Source: Pseudanabaena sp. FACHB-2040 (lineage in GTDB: Bacteria; Cyanobacteriota; Cyanobacteriia; Phormidesmidales; Phormidesmidaceae). From it: DNA of 64,000 nucleotides. The stretch spans positions 186,001 through 250,000 of the forward strand of contig NZ_JACJQO010000022.1 of NCBI RefSeq assembly GCF_014696715.1. The letters are read 5' to 3'. Position numbers and translations under genes: made by a program. This document shows, piece by piece, positions 54,400-62,927 of the stretch (position 1 is the stretch's first letter; every line of letters starts with the position of its first letter). A model generated the notes under the pieces. The model searched no databases and was not told the DNA's origin. It worked only from the letters and a program-made list of their open reading frames with translations.

Positions 54400-55446
54400 A
54401 TGGCTAAATCTGCAAAGTCTGAAAACGTCCCCAAAGCGATGCAGGAAAAGTTTGACCGCATCACCGCGATTACCGATGAATTTGCCCAGCAACACCTTAA
54501 TGACGAATACGCAGTGCTCATTCGTCAGGCAACCGCTGCCCTGTGTCGCAAACGACCTTCTCCCCTAGCCAGCGGTAAAGAAAAGACCTGGGCCTGTGGC
54601 ATTACCCACGCGATCGGCATGGTCAATTTTCTGTACGACCCCGCTCAAACCCCTCATATCAAGGCAAAGGATCTATGCGAATGGTTTGGTGTGGGCGTGA
54701 GTACGGGGCAAAGCAAGTCTAAACAGGTGCGCGACAGCCTAGACATGCACAAACTGCATCCAGACTGGTGTGTGTCCAGCCTTGTCGAGCAAAATCCCCT
54801 AGCCTGGATAATTTCTGTCGATGAAATGGCCGTAGACGCCAGAACGGCTCCCCGTGAGGTGCAAGTGGCCCTAGCAGCAGCAGGGCTGATTCCCTACGTT
54901 CCGGGTGAAGCGGCAGACTCTGAGGCCTCTGAGGCAGAAGCCTCTGCACCCCCTACAGAGACCACTTCCCGCTCTGCCGACACGCTATATGTCTTGCAGG
55001 TCAACTTGATCGACGGCCCCATGACAGACGATTTTATCGACGACAATCCCCAGGTATCTCGCACGATTGAAATCAGGGGCGGCCAAACTCTAAAAGACTT
55101 GCATCACGCTATCTTCAAGGCATTTGACCGCGAAGAAGAGCACATGTATGAGTTTCAGGTCGGCGGACAGTTTGCCAACGATCCCGATGCTCGACGGTAT
55201 GGGTTAAAACAGGCATTTTCGAATGCGCTGTCGGGCGACACGCCTGATGGCGAGGTGAGCAAGACCTCAATCAACGATCTGAGGCTGGCAGTGGATGAGA
55301 TGTTTGCCTACTGGTTTGACTTTGGCGATGAGTGGTGGCATGCGATCGCAGTCATAGAGATCAAGGATAAGGCAGGCAAGGGCAAGTACCCCAGAATGAC
55401 CGATCGCATCGGCGCTAGCCCACCTCAGTATGCAGATTTTGAGTAG
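54400..55446 (+). CDS. Plasmid pRiA4b ORF-3-like protein with N-terminal DUF6398-type domain
   Basis: From ATG 54400 the product has 348 residues. The N-terminal part (about 10-150) contains FDRITAITDEFAQQHLNDEYAVLIR, KEKTWACGITHAIGMVNFLYD and LCEWFGVGVSTGQSKSKQVRDSL, matching a domain (DUF6398) often found on such proteins. After an acidic Ser/Glu linker the C-terminal half is the pRiA4b ORF-3 fold: YVLQVNLIDG, RTIEIRGGQTLKDLHHAIFKAFD, HMYEFQVG, and FDFGDEWWHAIAVIEI. The function of the family is unknown. It is found on plasmids and chromosomes and in some insertion elements, so it may be an accessory gene. Neighbour Uma2 is also accessory in type. Confidence 0.82.
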   Translation: MAKSAKSENVPKAMQEKFDRITAITDEFAQQHLNDEYAVLIRQATAALCRKRPSPLASGKEKTWACGITHAIGMVNFLYDPAQTPHIKAKDLCEWFGVGVSTGQSKSKQVRDSLDMHKLHPDWCVSSLVEQNPLAWIISVDEMAVDARTAPREVQVALAAAGLIPYVPGEAADSEASEAEASAPPTETTSRSADTLYVLQVNLIDGPMTDDFIDDNPQVSRTIEIRGGQTLKDLHHAIFKAFDREEEHMYEFQVGGQFANDPDARRYGLKQAFSNALSGDTPDGEVSKTSINDLRLAVDEMFAYWFDFGDEWWHAIAVIEIKDKAGKGKYPRMTDRIGASPPQYADFE

Positions 55447-55511
55447 GGGCAGAGAGCAGCAGGTGGCTAGCGAGAAGGTGCTAAGGTTGGTACAAATGTC
55501 GTGGTGCTGAG

Positions 55512-56132
55512 GTGAGCCACATGATCCAACCTCAAACTCAGCCAGTAACCTTTGATGAGTTCATTGACTGGTATCCCGAAGGTGCGGAATACCGCTACGA
55601 GCTGCACGACGGGGCTATCGTTGAAGTGCCTAAACCCACCGGAAAGCATTCAGAAATTGCAGGGTTTATTGCCGCAGAGCTGAACTTTGAGATTCGACGG
55701 TCACAGCTACCTTACTTCGTTCCCAAAGAGTGCGTACTGAAGCAGGCCGATGGCTTGTCAGGCTATGAGCCTGACGTGATTGTTCTAGATCGGCAGGCTA
55801 TTGCGGAGGAGCCGAGATGGGCTAAGGAATCAATCATTACGCAGGGAAAGTCTGTGCGCTTGGTGGTTGAGGTGGTCAGTACCAACTGGCGCGACGACTA
55901 CGGGCGCAAGGTCACCGACTACGAAGCAATGGGCATTGCTGAATACTGGATTGTTGACTATCTGGCGCTGGGCGCAGTTCGCTACATTGGTAGCCCGAAG
56001 GAGCCGACTTTCAGCATTTATCGGCTGGTGGACGGGGAGTATCAGGTGAACCAGCTTAGAGGAGAGGGAACTATCACCTCACGTACCTTTCTAGAGCTTG
56101 CCCTAACTGCCGCCCAGGTCTTTGCGGCCTAA
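55512..56132 (+). CDS. Uma2 family putative endonuclease (DUF820)
   Basis: The 206-residue protein (GTG 55512; ATG 55521 also possible) has the PD-(D/E)XK-like pattern of Uma2: YELHDGAIVEVPKPTGKHSEIAGFIAAELN near 30-60, GYEPDVIVLDRQ near 89-100, RLVVEVVSTNWRDDYGRKVTDYEAMGIAEYWIVD near 117-150. The Asp in PDV, the Glu in VEVVS and the later Lys fit the nuclease core. Members are abundant in cyanobacterial genomes, often many per genome. Biological function is not established. It lies 65 bp after the pRiA4b-like gene and is followed by an AAACCGGGTTT array. Confidence 0.88.
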   Translation: MSHMIQPQTQPVTFDEFIDWYPEGAEYRYELHDGAIVEVPKPTGKHSEIAGFIAAELNFEIRRSQLPYFVPKECVLKQADGLSGYEPDVIVLDRQAIAEEPRWAKESIITQGKSVRLVVEVVSTNWRDDYGRKVTDYEAMGIAEYWIVDYLALGAVRYIGSPKEPTFSIYRLVDGEYQVNQLRGEGTITSRTFLELALTAAQVFAA

Positions 56133-56164
56133 GGCTTACAAGTGAAGTACTAGCAGAGCAAACT

Positions 56165-56358
56165 AGAAACCGGGTTTCTCCGCTCATGGTAAAGGATTCA
56201 ACGGAGCAAAGAGAAACCCGGTTTCTGAGGCTCGTAGGTAAAGAATCCAACGTAGCAAGCTAGAAACCGGGTTTCTGAGACTCGGGCTGAAGCAAACTAG
56301 AAACCGGGTTTCTCAACTCGCATGAAGTACAGCAGAGCAGACTAGAAACCCGGTTTCT
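56165..56358. repeat. Five copies of the AGAAACC(C/G)GGTTTCT palindrome
   Basis: Copies lie at 56165, 56212, 56262, 56299 and 56344, 37-50 bp apart. Spacers share AGCAAACTAG, ACAGCAGAGCA and AAGGATTCAACG-like words. The array lies between the convergent Uma2 gene and the gene ending at 56383. Confidence 0.92.
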
Positions 56359-56382
56359 GGGGCTAAACAAAGTAGGACTTTG

Positions 56383-57267
56383 CTAGATCTCAGCCACAGC
56401 CCGCTCGATCAATCGACGGGCCAGCGTCTGCACTCCCGTATGCTCGTAGTACTTAACAGACATATCGAGAAACGCGCCCAGGTAGTCGAGCTTGCCCTGT
56501 GAACCTTCGACAAAGCCGCTTACGTTGTCTAGCAGCTTGCTCTGAGTGATGCCCTTGCTAGAGACCAGCTTGTCCATCCAGCCCTGAGTAGACTCAAAGC
56601 TCTCGGTGATAAAGGCCAGCTTGCCCTTGGCATCTTTGCCCGGAATTTCCTTCTCAACGCCTTTGAAGGTGCGGTTGCTCTCTAGCTCCGACGGCCCCAT
56701 GCCCTTGATCATCCTCAGCGCCTTACTGGAAAAATCCGCGCCTAGGGGAATGATGCCGTCAAATGAGACTAGCGCCGTCATCCGCACCAGCGATTCGCCG
56801 CTGTAGTCGCCCAGCGCCCGCAGAAAGTCGCCCAGGCTGTCGCCAGGAATGCCGTTGATCTGGCAGAACGCCACCACTTCGGTTACCAGCTTGACACTGA
56901 GGTCGATGGTCTGGGCCTTTTCAGGCTTGGGCGTGACGTTTTTCAGGAAGCCCAGAAAGGTATCTTGGCCGATACGGTTGGCCAGAGCAGCGGTGCCCAG
57001 CAGCCCTGAGGCAGAATCTACCGACTCGTATAGCCAGAGCGCCCGCTGGTAGCCCTGAGACTTGTCGTTAAATAGTGCGATCGCACGCTCAGCAATCGCC
57101 TTCACCATCGCCGGGTCGGTTTCGCCGGTCACCTTCTCAATGGTGTGGTCAAAGCCCACCAGATTGTCCCACTGCCCTGGCAGAAAGGTATCTAGAGACT
57201 TCAGGGCCATGACGGTAATGCCGCCCTTAGGCAGCTTGTCTACCCGCTCGTAAATCTTTGTGCTCAC
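56383..57267 (-). CDS. Conserved protein of unknown function, helical
   Basis: I do not recognise this 294-residue protein. It starts at GTG 57267 with a strong AAGGAG nine bases before it. It is predicted mostly helical, with no signal peptide, TM segment or catalytic motif. Distinct stretches are TDPAMVKAIAERAIALFNDKS near 51-71, QGYQRALWLYESVDSASGLLGTAALANRIGQ near 72-102, GDYSGESLVRMTALVSFDGIIPLGADF near 153-180 and the C-terminal LDMSVKYYEHTGVQTLARRLI. It lies about 100 bp upstream-end to start of nothing else on its strand and downstream of a lipoprotein gene (57370-57990); the two may be an operon. Cyanobacterial restriction is my impression only. Confidence 0.7.
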   Translation of the reverse strand: MSTKIYERVDKLPKGGITVMALKSLDTFLPGQWDNLVGFDHTIEKVTGETDPAMVKAIAERAIALFNDKSQGYQRALWLYESVDSASGLLGTAALANRIGQDTFLGFLKNVTPKPEKAQTIDLSVKLVTEVVAFCQINGIPGDSLGDFLRALGDYSGESLVRMTALVSFDGIIPLGADFSSKALRMIKGMGPSELESNRTFKGVEKEIPGKDAKGKLAFITESFESTQGWMDKLVSSKGITQSKLLDNVSGFVEGSQGKLDYLGAFLDMSVKYYEHTGVQTLARRLIERAVAEI

Positions 57268-57369
57268 GGTAAATCTCCTTAATTTGCCATCTCCTGACAG
57301 CCTTGGCGGCCTGTCGTTTGCTTAAATTTCGGCTCCTGAGGAGCGTTAAGGTGTATTTGGGGCAGAGGC

Positions 57370-57990
57370 TCAAGATGCGGGCTGAGGCACGAGAACTGGA
57401 GCCATCTTGGGAGTCTTAGAGGGCGTATTGGAGGGAAGCAGTCCCTTTGCTGACGGCTTCTGGAGCATGGGTACACTTGCGCCCTGCAGCTGAGCAATGC
57501 CAACCAGGTCAAACTTTTGCAGCCACTCCACCCGGTCTTCCTGGGTAAAGCTGGGAGCACGAGAGAGCACCTTGACCTGATAGCGGTCGTTAATCAAAAG
57601 GCCGGTAGCCATCGTTCCTTGGTTCACCAGCGGGTATCCGTTAATTGCCTCGGTAGCATTGGCATACTTAGCGGCTGCTTCCGGCAGGCTAATCGTGTCG
57701 TTGATCGACAGCATGGCAACTGTCTGCCCACCCTGGTTTAGCTTGTACTCAGCAAATCCTTTCTTTTCCTGGGCCGGAACCACCTCATACTCCCCCTGAG
57801 AGTCGGGGAAAAACTGATTGAACGTGCTGCCTTGCTCAGCCCCTTTTTCAACGGCAGCAGGCGCGTTGCGGCCGGTCGTTTCTGTCTGCACCTGATCGTA
57901 CTTGTTGGGGGCTGCCGTACAGGCAGAGACTAGCAGCACCAGCCCTAGCAAGATGGGGGCCAGTTTTTTCAGCCAGCGATCGAACGCCAT
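57370..57990 (-). CDS. Conserved lipoprotein of unknown function
   Basis: The 206-residue protein has a lipoprotein signal, LLGLVLLVSAC with Cys24. The mature part contains FNQFFPDSQGEYEVVPAQEKKGFAEYKLNQGG near 58-90, then MLSINDTISLPEAAAKYANATEAINGYPL near 94-122 and DRYQVKVLSRAPSFTQEDRVEWLQKFDLVGIAQL near 136-169. The tail is Pro/Ser/Lys-rich. Similar lipoproteins are conserved across cyanobacteria and no role is known. AGGAGG precedes ATG 57990. It is the first gene of a possible two-gene unit with 56383-57267. Confidence 0.82.
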   Translation of the reverse strand: MAFDRWLKKLAPILLGLVLLVSACTAAPNKYDQVQTETTGRNAPAAVEKGAEQGSTFNQFFPDSQGEYEVVPAQEKKGFAEYKLNQGGQTVAMLSINDTISLPEAAAKYANATEAINGYPLVNQGTMATGLLINDRYQVKVLSRAPSFTQEDRVEWLQKFDLVGIAQLQGASVPMLQKPSAKGLLPSNTPSKTPKMAPVLVPQPAS

Positions 57991-58354
57991 CGGGTTCCTC
58001 CTAAATTAAGCAGACAAACTAAACAAACGAACTAGTCAGTCATAGCGCATTAAATCACTACCAGGTTAAGCCAAGAAGATAAGGGAGCAGTAAGGGCGGG
58101 AATGAAGGCAAGAAAATTCGCAAGATGCTGAAGTTTGCCCCAGGAAGCGGCCTCCTCTGGAACGCAGGGTTTGGCTGCATCGCTTGCCCAGTTAGCGCCA
58201 AGCAAAAGGCTTAAATTATGGCGTCGGTATTTATCCATGCCCAGCAAAGGGGCTAGGATGTAAAGTGCAAATTCTTGGGGCGTCACGGTCCGGGGTGGGT
58301 ATGGGATCTGCTAGATCAGCACAGGGGTATTCCTCGCAGGGAAGGAGCGTCACT

Positions 58355-58930
58355 GTGCATCGGAGACGAGACCGTTGCCGGAGTGGGTGGCGGTTGGGGA
58401 TCATTGCAGGGCTGGTTCCCCTTGTGTGGGTAGGGCAACAGCAGATCAGAGCTTTCTTTCAAGAACCCCAGGCCATTTTGGTGCTGGGAGGATCAACCGA
58501 CCGGGAGCAGTATGCTGCCACTATGGCTCAGCAGCACCCTGACTTGCCCGTTTGGGTTTCCTCCGGCAGCAACCCAGAATATGCTGAGTGGGTGTTTCAG
58601 GAGGCCCAGATCGACCCCGACCGGGTAACGCTAGACTATCGGGCTGTCGATACGGTCACCAACTTCACGACTGTCGTCGATGATCTGAAAGAAGAGGGCG
58701 TTAGCTGCGTTTATCTGGTCACGTCCGACTATCACATGCGGCGGGCCAGCATCATTGGCCAGATTGTGCTGGGCAGCCGGGGAATTAGCTTTAGACCTCT
58801 CTCTGTGCCCTCCAGCGATGCTGAGTCGGAAGATCTGCTGCGCAGTATGCGGGATGGGGCCAGAGCTGTCCTGTGGGTGATAACTGGGCACACCGGATCC
58901 TCTCTAGCGGAGTCGTTGGGAAAATCTTGA
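58355..58930 (+). CDS. YdcF/ElyC (DUF218) family membrane protein
   Basis: I set the start at GTG 58355 because AAGGAG lies six bases before it; GTG 58265 and ATG 58301 give longer frames. The 191-residue product has a TM near 13-30, then the DUF218 core: AILVLGGSTDREQYAA near 40-55, LPVWVSSGSNPEY near 62-74, RAVDTVTNFTTVVDDLK near 94-110 and VYLVTSDYHMRRAS near 118-131. In Escherichia coli, ElyC and SanA affect envelope stability and polyprenyl-phosphate use; YdcF binds SAM. A relative lies at 59975-60802. Confidence 0.85.
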   Translation: MHRRRDRCRSGWRLGIIAGLVPLVWVGQQQIRAFFQEPQAILVLGGSTDREQYAATMAQQHPDLPVWVSSGSNPEYAEWVFQEAQIDPDRVTLDYRAVDTVTNFTTVVDDLKEEGVSCVYLVTSDYHMRRASIIGQIVLGSRGISFRPLSVPSSDAESEDLLRSMRDGARAVLWVITGHTGSSLAESLGKS

Positions 58931-59027
58931 AGTCTCGGCAGTTTTAAATAGACGGGTTACAATTGAGGCGCTTTTGTAAGTAGAGCTCGGCCAGAGCTTA
59001 TTTTAAGACGTGCGTTGAGGTCACACC

Positions 59028-59720
59028 ATGCCTGCAACTGCGGAGTCTCCCTACACCCAAGAACAAATTAAAGTTTGGCTTCGGGGCCTGCTCACCATTG
59101 CCTGGGCCGATGGTCACTTTGATGAAGATGAAAAAGGTTTAATTACCTCCATCACTCAGAAGGAATTGGCACCGAGTCTAAATTTTGACCACTTTAAGCC
59201 GGTGTCTGCTGAGGAGTTAAAGGCAGTCATGGGGTGCGATCGCACCATGTCTGAAAATTTCCTGCGGATGGCAGTCATGGTTGCTTTAGCGGATGGGGTC
59301 TATTCCACCGAAGAAGATGTCAAGCTTCAGAGCTTCTGCATCGCTTTAGAGCTAGAGCAAACTGTTCTCGACTCACTGCGCCTCACCCTTTACAACCTCC
59401 AGGAGCCCCCGGCTACTAGCGGCCCTGCTAGCCCCCTACATCCGCCCCAGGCCGACGGCAAGCTCGACCCGCTCAAACCTGCCCGCGTATGGCTCGACCA
59501 GCTAGAAGTCCACGACCCCCGCTTGGCCCGCTTTGTCTGCAAGCTGATTCCGCCTCAGTGCCCGTTTGAGCGAGATGTCGTGATGTTTGGCCACAAGCTG
59601 ATTCACATTCCGCCCATGTGCAAACTCAACCCGCTGTACGACCAGCTGGTGGGGTTGCGCTTTCGGGCGCTGTCATACTTAGCCGACGATTGCGGCGAGG
59701 ATGTGACGCCGTACATCTAG
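59028..59720 (+). CDS. TerB-like domain fused to a Mo-dependent nitrogenase C-terminal domain
   Basis: Residues 8-125 are TerB-like: KVWLRGLLTIAWADGHFDEDEKGLI near 15-39 and RMAVMVALADGVYSTEEDVKL near 80-100, the two acidic ADG.....E helices of tellurite-resistance TerB. Residues 150-230 match the domain named Mo-dependent nitrogenase C-terminal: ARVWLDQLEVHDPRLARFVCKLIPPQCPFERD and HIPPMCKLNPLYDQLVGLRFRALSYL. The domain name comes from a fusion in some nitrogenase proteins and does not imply nitrogen fixation. Cys174, Cys179 and Cys201 could bind metal. No nif gene is in the window. Confidence 0.88.
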   Translation: MPATAESPYTQEQIKVWLRGLLTIAWADGHFDEDEKGLITSITQKELAPSLNFDHFKPVSAEELKAVMGCDRTMSENFLRMAVMVALADGVYSTEEDVKLQSFCIALELEQTVLDSLRLTLYNLQEPPATSGPASPLHPPQADGKLDPLKPARVWLDQLEVHDPRLARFVCKLIPPQCPFERDVVMFGHKLIHIPPMCKLNPLYDQLVGLRFRALSYLADDCGEDVTPYI

Positions 59721-59974
59721 TGAGATAAATCTGGTGAATTGAGAAGAGTTGGCACGGGTCTATCAGCAGAGGTTGCTTATACAGACCACGGGCTAGCTGT
59801 AAAGTGCCCAGCCTCTGCAGCTTCAACAGGTTCACACACGCTGCAATATTTCTCAGAGATTGTGTGGAGTTTGCTATAGACAGTGATTCTGGTTGCTGGC
59901 TTAAAAATTCTAAAAGTAAGTTGAATATGAGCGGCTTTAATTCTCTTTAGAAACCCTCCAGCAATTCGTCTCAT

Positions 59975-60802
59975 ATGTTAGAAACCTTGCGTTCCTTTTT
60001 TGGACTGTTTTGGATTCGGTTCTCCTGGAAGATGTACGGCTGGCTGACGAGTCCTTACAAGGTAACCCTGGGGCTGCTCATTCTGATGGGATTCTTGCTG
60101 TTATTTAGCTCTGCCCGGCTAAGGCGGCAGATCATAAAAGCAGCCGTAGTTGTGCTGGCCGCCTACTGGTTTCTTATCTCGCCTGTGTTTTCAAGCCTGG
60201 CAGTTCAGGTCCTGGTTAACTTCGTACCTCAAGATACGGGGCAGCCGGCAGACGCAGTCGTGGTGCTGGCCCGCAAAAAAGAGATTGAGGGCGAGCGCTA
60301 CAATAGCGCCATCTCCCTGTTAGAGAGTGGTCGAGTCCCCCAAATCCTGACCCTCGGCCGAAGCCAGAGCGTTCGCACTTTTCAGCTACTGCAGCAGCGA
60401 AATCTGCCAGCAGAGGGTAAGCTTTCTGGCGTTGCCTGCGCCTGGACGACGAAACAAGAGGCGCAATCAGTCGCTTCTATCCTTGGGCCTCAAGGCATCA
60501 AAAACATTATTCTGATTACGGACTCGCCTCACATGCTGCGCTCCTGGCTGACCTTTAAGAGCGTTGGCTTTGCGGTGACACCTTACATCGAGCCTCTGCC
60601 CGCAACCGTCAGATCTAGCGATCGCACTTTCCTTGCCATGCGCGAGTATCTAGGGCTCCTGAGCTACGCAGTATTGGGGCGGTTCAAGCCTTCAACCACA
60701 CCTCTCCCACAGTTGGCTCAGGAAGCTGCTGAAGAGTTTCCGCCTGAGCGCTGTGCCATTACCCTAGAGGCCATTCGCGATCTGGTTTCCCAGCGCTCAT
60801 AG
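59975..60802 (+). CDS. YdcF/ElyC (DUF218) family membrane protein, second copy
   Basis: The 275-residue protein has two or three N-terminal TM segments (about 28-48, 55-72, 70-87) followed by the DUF218 domain: DAVVVLARKKEIEGERY near 92-108, QILTLGRSQS near 121-130, TTKQEAQSVASILGPQG near 158-174 and IILITDSPHMLRS near 178-190. The family Asp-Ser-x-H/Y-H turn is here DSPHML. It is separated from the copy at 58355 by the TerB/Mo-nitrogenase-domain gene. The C-terminal 50 residues are variable. An envelope role is inferred from family knowledge. Confidence 0.85.
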   Translation: MLETLRSFFGLFWIRFSWKMYGWLTSPYKVTLGLLILMGFLLLFSSARLRRQIIKAAVVVLAAYWFLISPVFSSLAVQVLVNFVPQDTGQPADAVVVLARKKEIEGERYNSAISLLESGRVPQILTLGRSQSVRTFQLLQQRNLPAEGKLSGVACAWTTKQEAQSVASILGPQGIKNIILITDSPHMLRSWLTFKSVGFAVTPYIEPLPATVRSSDRTFLAMREYLGLLSYAVLGRFKPSTTPLPQLAQEAAEEFPPERCAITLEAIRDLVSQRS

Positions 60803-60843
60803 CGGTTCTCTGCAAAACCAGCAAGTCTCTACAGCAGGCGCAG

Positions 60844-61425
60844 CTACCAAAAGTCAGTGATCCGGTAGCCAGCCTCTGCCAGCATCTCTCGCAGCAGCGG
60901 CAGACTGAGACCAATGACGTTGGTATGGCAGCCCTCTAGCTTTTCGATAAATAGGCCGCCCTTGCCGTCGATGGCAAAGGCCCCAGCACACTGCAGCGGC
61001 TCGCCCGAGTCAACATAGGCTTCGATAGTGGGGGTATCGATAGGGGCGAAGTAAACGCGGGTAACGGCACAGCGCACTAAGGGCAACCCTTCAGGGGGAA
61101 TCAGAGCATGGCCGGTGTAGAGGTCGCCCACCTGTCCACGCATTTGATGCCAACGTGCGATCGCATCTTCCCTATCCCTAGGCTTGCCAAAAATCTGCCC
61201 ATCAAATGCCAGCACCGAGTCGCACCCCAGCACCAGCCCGTTCGGAAACTGTTTCACCACAGTCTCGGCCTTACAGCGAGCCAGTTCCTGCACATAGGCA
61301 GGCGGGTCCGTCAGCGGCACCTGAGATTCATCAAACTCACTGGGACAGACAAAAGGATGCAGCCCAGCAGACACAAGCAACAGCCGCCGCGCCTTAGAGG
61401 CTGAAGCCAGGATGAACTGGGGCAT
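60844..61425 (-). CDS. maf: Maf-like nucleoside triphosphate pyrophosphatase
   Basis: From ATG 61425 the protein has 193 residues with the Maf motifs: [14 protein letters not shown] near 4-17 (S-x-S-x-R-R), the [24 protein letters not shown] stretch near 29-52, the Asp of [19 protein letters not shown] near 65-83, and [27 protein letters not shown] near 148-174. Maf proteins hydrolyse dTTP/UTP or modified nucleotides to monophosphates and prevent their incorporation. It lies 25 bp after the psbP gene on the same strand. The GTG at 61437 is a less likely start. Confidence 0.95.
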   Translation of the reverse strand: MPQFILASASKARRLLLVSAGLHPFVCPSEFDESQVPLTDPPAYVQELARCKAETVVKQFPNGLVLGCDSVLAFDGQIFGKPRDREDAIARWHQMRGQVGDLYTGHALIPPEGLPLVRCAVTRVYFAPIDTPTIEAYVDSGEPLQCAGAFAIDGKGGLFIEKLEGCHTNVIGLSLPLLREMLAEAGYRITDFW

Positions 61426-61450
61426 ATCAGGCTTCACTGAAGCTCCCCCT

Positions 61451-61987
61451 TCAAGCCACTTTAAAGGAAGCTACCGACTGCTTCATCAGATCCTTGACCC
61501 GCTCCCAGCGGTTCTCCTGAGTTGAAGCATTAAAAGTAAACAGGCGACCCCGGCGCACAATCACGCTGGCCAAGTTGTGGCGCACCCCAGAGGGCAGATC
61601 AGCAACATACTCCAGAATGTAGTAAGTCTTGTCACCGGCGCTGATTTCCTGAGCGCTCACCAGCTCCACATCTTGATCCCCAGCTATGGCAGTGATGCTC
61701 TTAGAAAGCTTGTAGCCCATCTCAGTTGGCGTACCCAAATCTTGCAGGGTCTTCCCTTCAGGAACGTTGCTGATCACAACGCTGACATTTTCCGTCTCAT
61801 GCACAATGTCATGAAAAACAACATCGGCAGCACCAGGCACCTTCACCTCTGTCCAGCCGTTGGGGTACATAAACTCGTAGCCTTCATACTGGTTTGAAAA
61901 GCTTCGCAAGCCGGTGCCAGCCGAGGCACAGCTCTGAGAACCGATCGCCAGCACAAGGGTTAGGAGCAGAGCTAGCCACTTTTTCAT
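61451..61987 (-). CDS. psbP: CyanoP (PsbP family) photosystem II assembly protein
   Basis: The 178-residue protein has a lipoprotein-type signal ([14 protein letters not shown], Cys20) followed by a PsbP fold: [20 protein letters not shown] near 34-53, [19 protein letters not shown] near 56-74, [15 protein letters not shown] near 83-97, and [13 protein letters not shown] near 149-161. CyanoP is a low-abundance lumenal lipoprotein that helps early photosystem II assembly with D2. It is cotranscribed with maf by arrangement. The lipobox is SQSC, close to but not the strict consensus. Confidence 0.93.
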   Translation of the reverse strand: MKKWLALLLTLVLAIGSQSCASAGTGLRSFSNQYEGYEFMYPNGWTEVKVPGAADVVFHDIVHETENVSVVISNVPEGKTLQDLGTPTEMGYKLSKSITAIAGDQDVELVSAQEISAGDKTYYILEYVADLPSGVRHNLASVIVRRGRLFTFNASTQENRWERVKDLMKQSVASFKVA

Positions 61988-62094
61988 ACAGATGTTGTTT
62001 ACTTACCTTTAAAACCAGCATACCGAAGAAGGGAACGCAGTGGAGTGGAGTCGATCCCCTCATTCACCCCTCCCCTCATTTACCCCTCCACCCC

Positions 62095-62835
62095 TCACCC
62101 CTCACCCGGTTTTTCAAAAAACAGTAAATGCTGCTGAGGCAACCTTTCGTCAGTTTTAATCCAGCGCAGGCCTACGGCGGCCATCTCCTTTTGCGCCTGG
62201 CGCTGGCTCATCTTGTGCAGGCGCTTGATTAGAATCAGCGGGTTTTCGGCCCGGTATTCGGCTAAGACAACTCGCCCACCAGGTTTAAGAGCGGCAACAA
62301 TACCCTGCATCATTTCTCGGGGGTAAGCAAACTCGTGGTAAGCATCGACCATCAGGGCCAAATCTACACTGTTGAGCGGCAGGTTCGGCTGATCGAGGCT
62401 GCCCTGGATAGGGTCTATGTTGGTTAGGCCTGTTTCTTCTTTTTTCTGATCAATCAGAGCCAGCATCTCCGGCTGCAGATCAACCGCCAGTACTTTGCCA
62501 TCAGGCACTTTAGCTGCCAGACGAAAGCTGAAGTAGCCGGTGCCCGCCCCAATATCGGCTACCACATCGTCTCGGCGCAGTTCTAGAGCTTCTAGCGCAG
62601 TTTGAGGCCGTTCCTCTAGCTCCCGGCTGGGGCGCTCTAGCCAGTAGGCTCCCTCATGGCCCATAACCTGAGCAATTTCGCGGCCCAGGTAGATTTTGCC
62701 GATGCCGTCACTGCTAGGTGAGCTATAGGTGTAGTCGGTCCCCGCCTCTAGCTGCTGGGTAGCACAGCCGCTCAGGCCAAACAGGGATGCTGTCGCCAGC
62801 AGGCAGACAAGGAAAAGGGATAGAAAGCGGGCCAT
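62095..62835 (-). CDS. Class I SAM-dependent methyltransferase with lipoprotein signal
   Basis: The 246-residue protein has an N-terminal signal LFLVCLLATASLFGLSGC with lipobox Cys24. A complete class I methyltransferase fold follows: motif I VVADIGAGTGYFS near 91-103, VLAVDLQPEM near 115-124, LNSVDLALMVDAYHEFAYP near 153-171 and LKPGGRVVLAEYR near 183-195. A SAM enzyme carrying an export signal is odd because SAM is cytosolic. Related proteins in cyanobacteria and other bacteria do carry such signals. It may be membrane-tethered on the inner face if the signal is uncleaved. The substrate is unknown. Confidence 0.85.
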   Translation of the reverse strand: MARFLSLFLVCLLATASLFGLSGCATQQLEAGTDYTYSSPSSDGIGKIYLGREIAQVMGHEGAYWLERPSRELEERPQTALEALELRRDDVVADIGAGTGYFSFRLAAKVPDGKVLAVDLQPEMLALIDQKKEETGLTNIDPIQGSLDQPNLPLNSVDLALMVDAYHEFAYPREMMQGIVAALKPGGRVVLAEYRAENPLILIKRLHKMSQRQAQKEMAAVGLRWIKTDERLPQQHLLFFEKPGEG

Positions 62836-62927
62836 AGATTCAATCGGTTGCGAGGTTAGCTTTATTAAAACACTGACGTCTGGGGCTTAACCTTGCGCTA
62901 AGGACTTTTGGGCTAGCAGCTTCAGAC

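Noticed and set aside
58050-58286. 78-codon minus-strand frame beginning MTPQEFALYILAPLL
   Set aside because: The N-terminus is protein-like, but it overlaps the upstream region of the YdcF gene, has no clear ribosome binding site and no recognised relatives. Left open as a weak possibility.
59028-59720. Evidence for nitrogen fixation
   Set aside because: The domain name includes nitrogenase, but no nif genes are present and the domain is common in non-fixing cyanobacteria.
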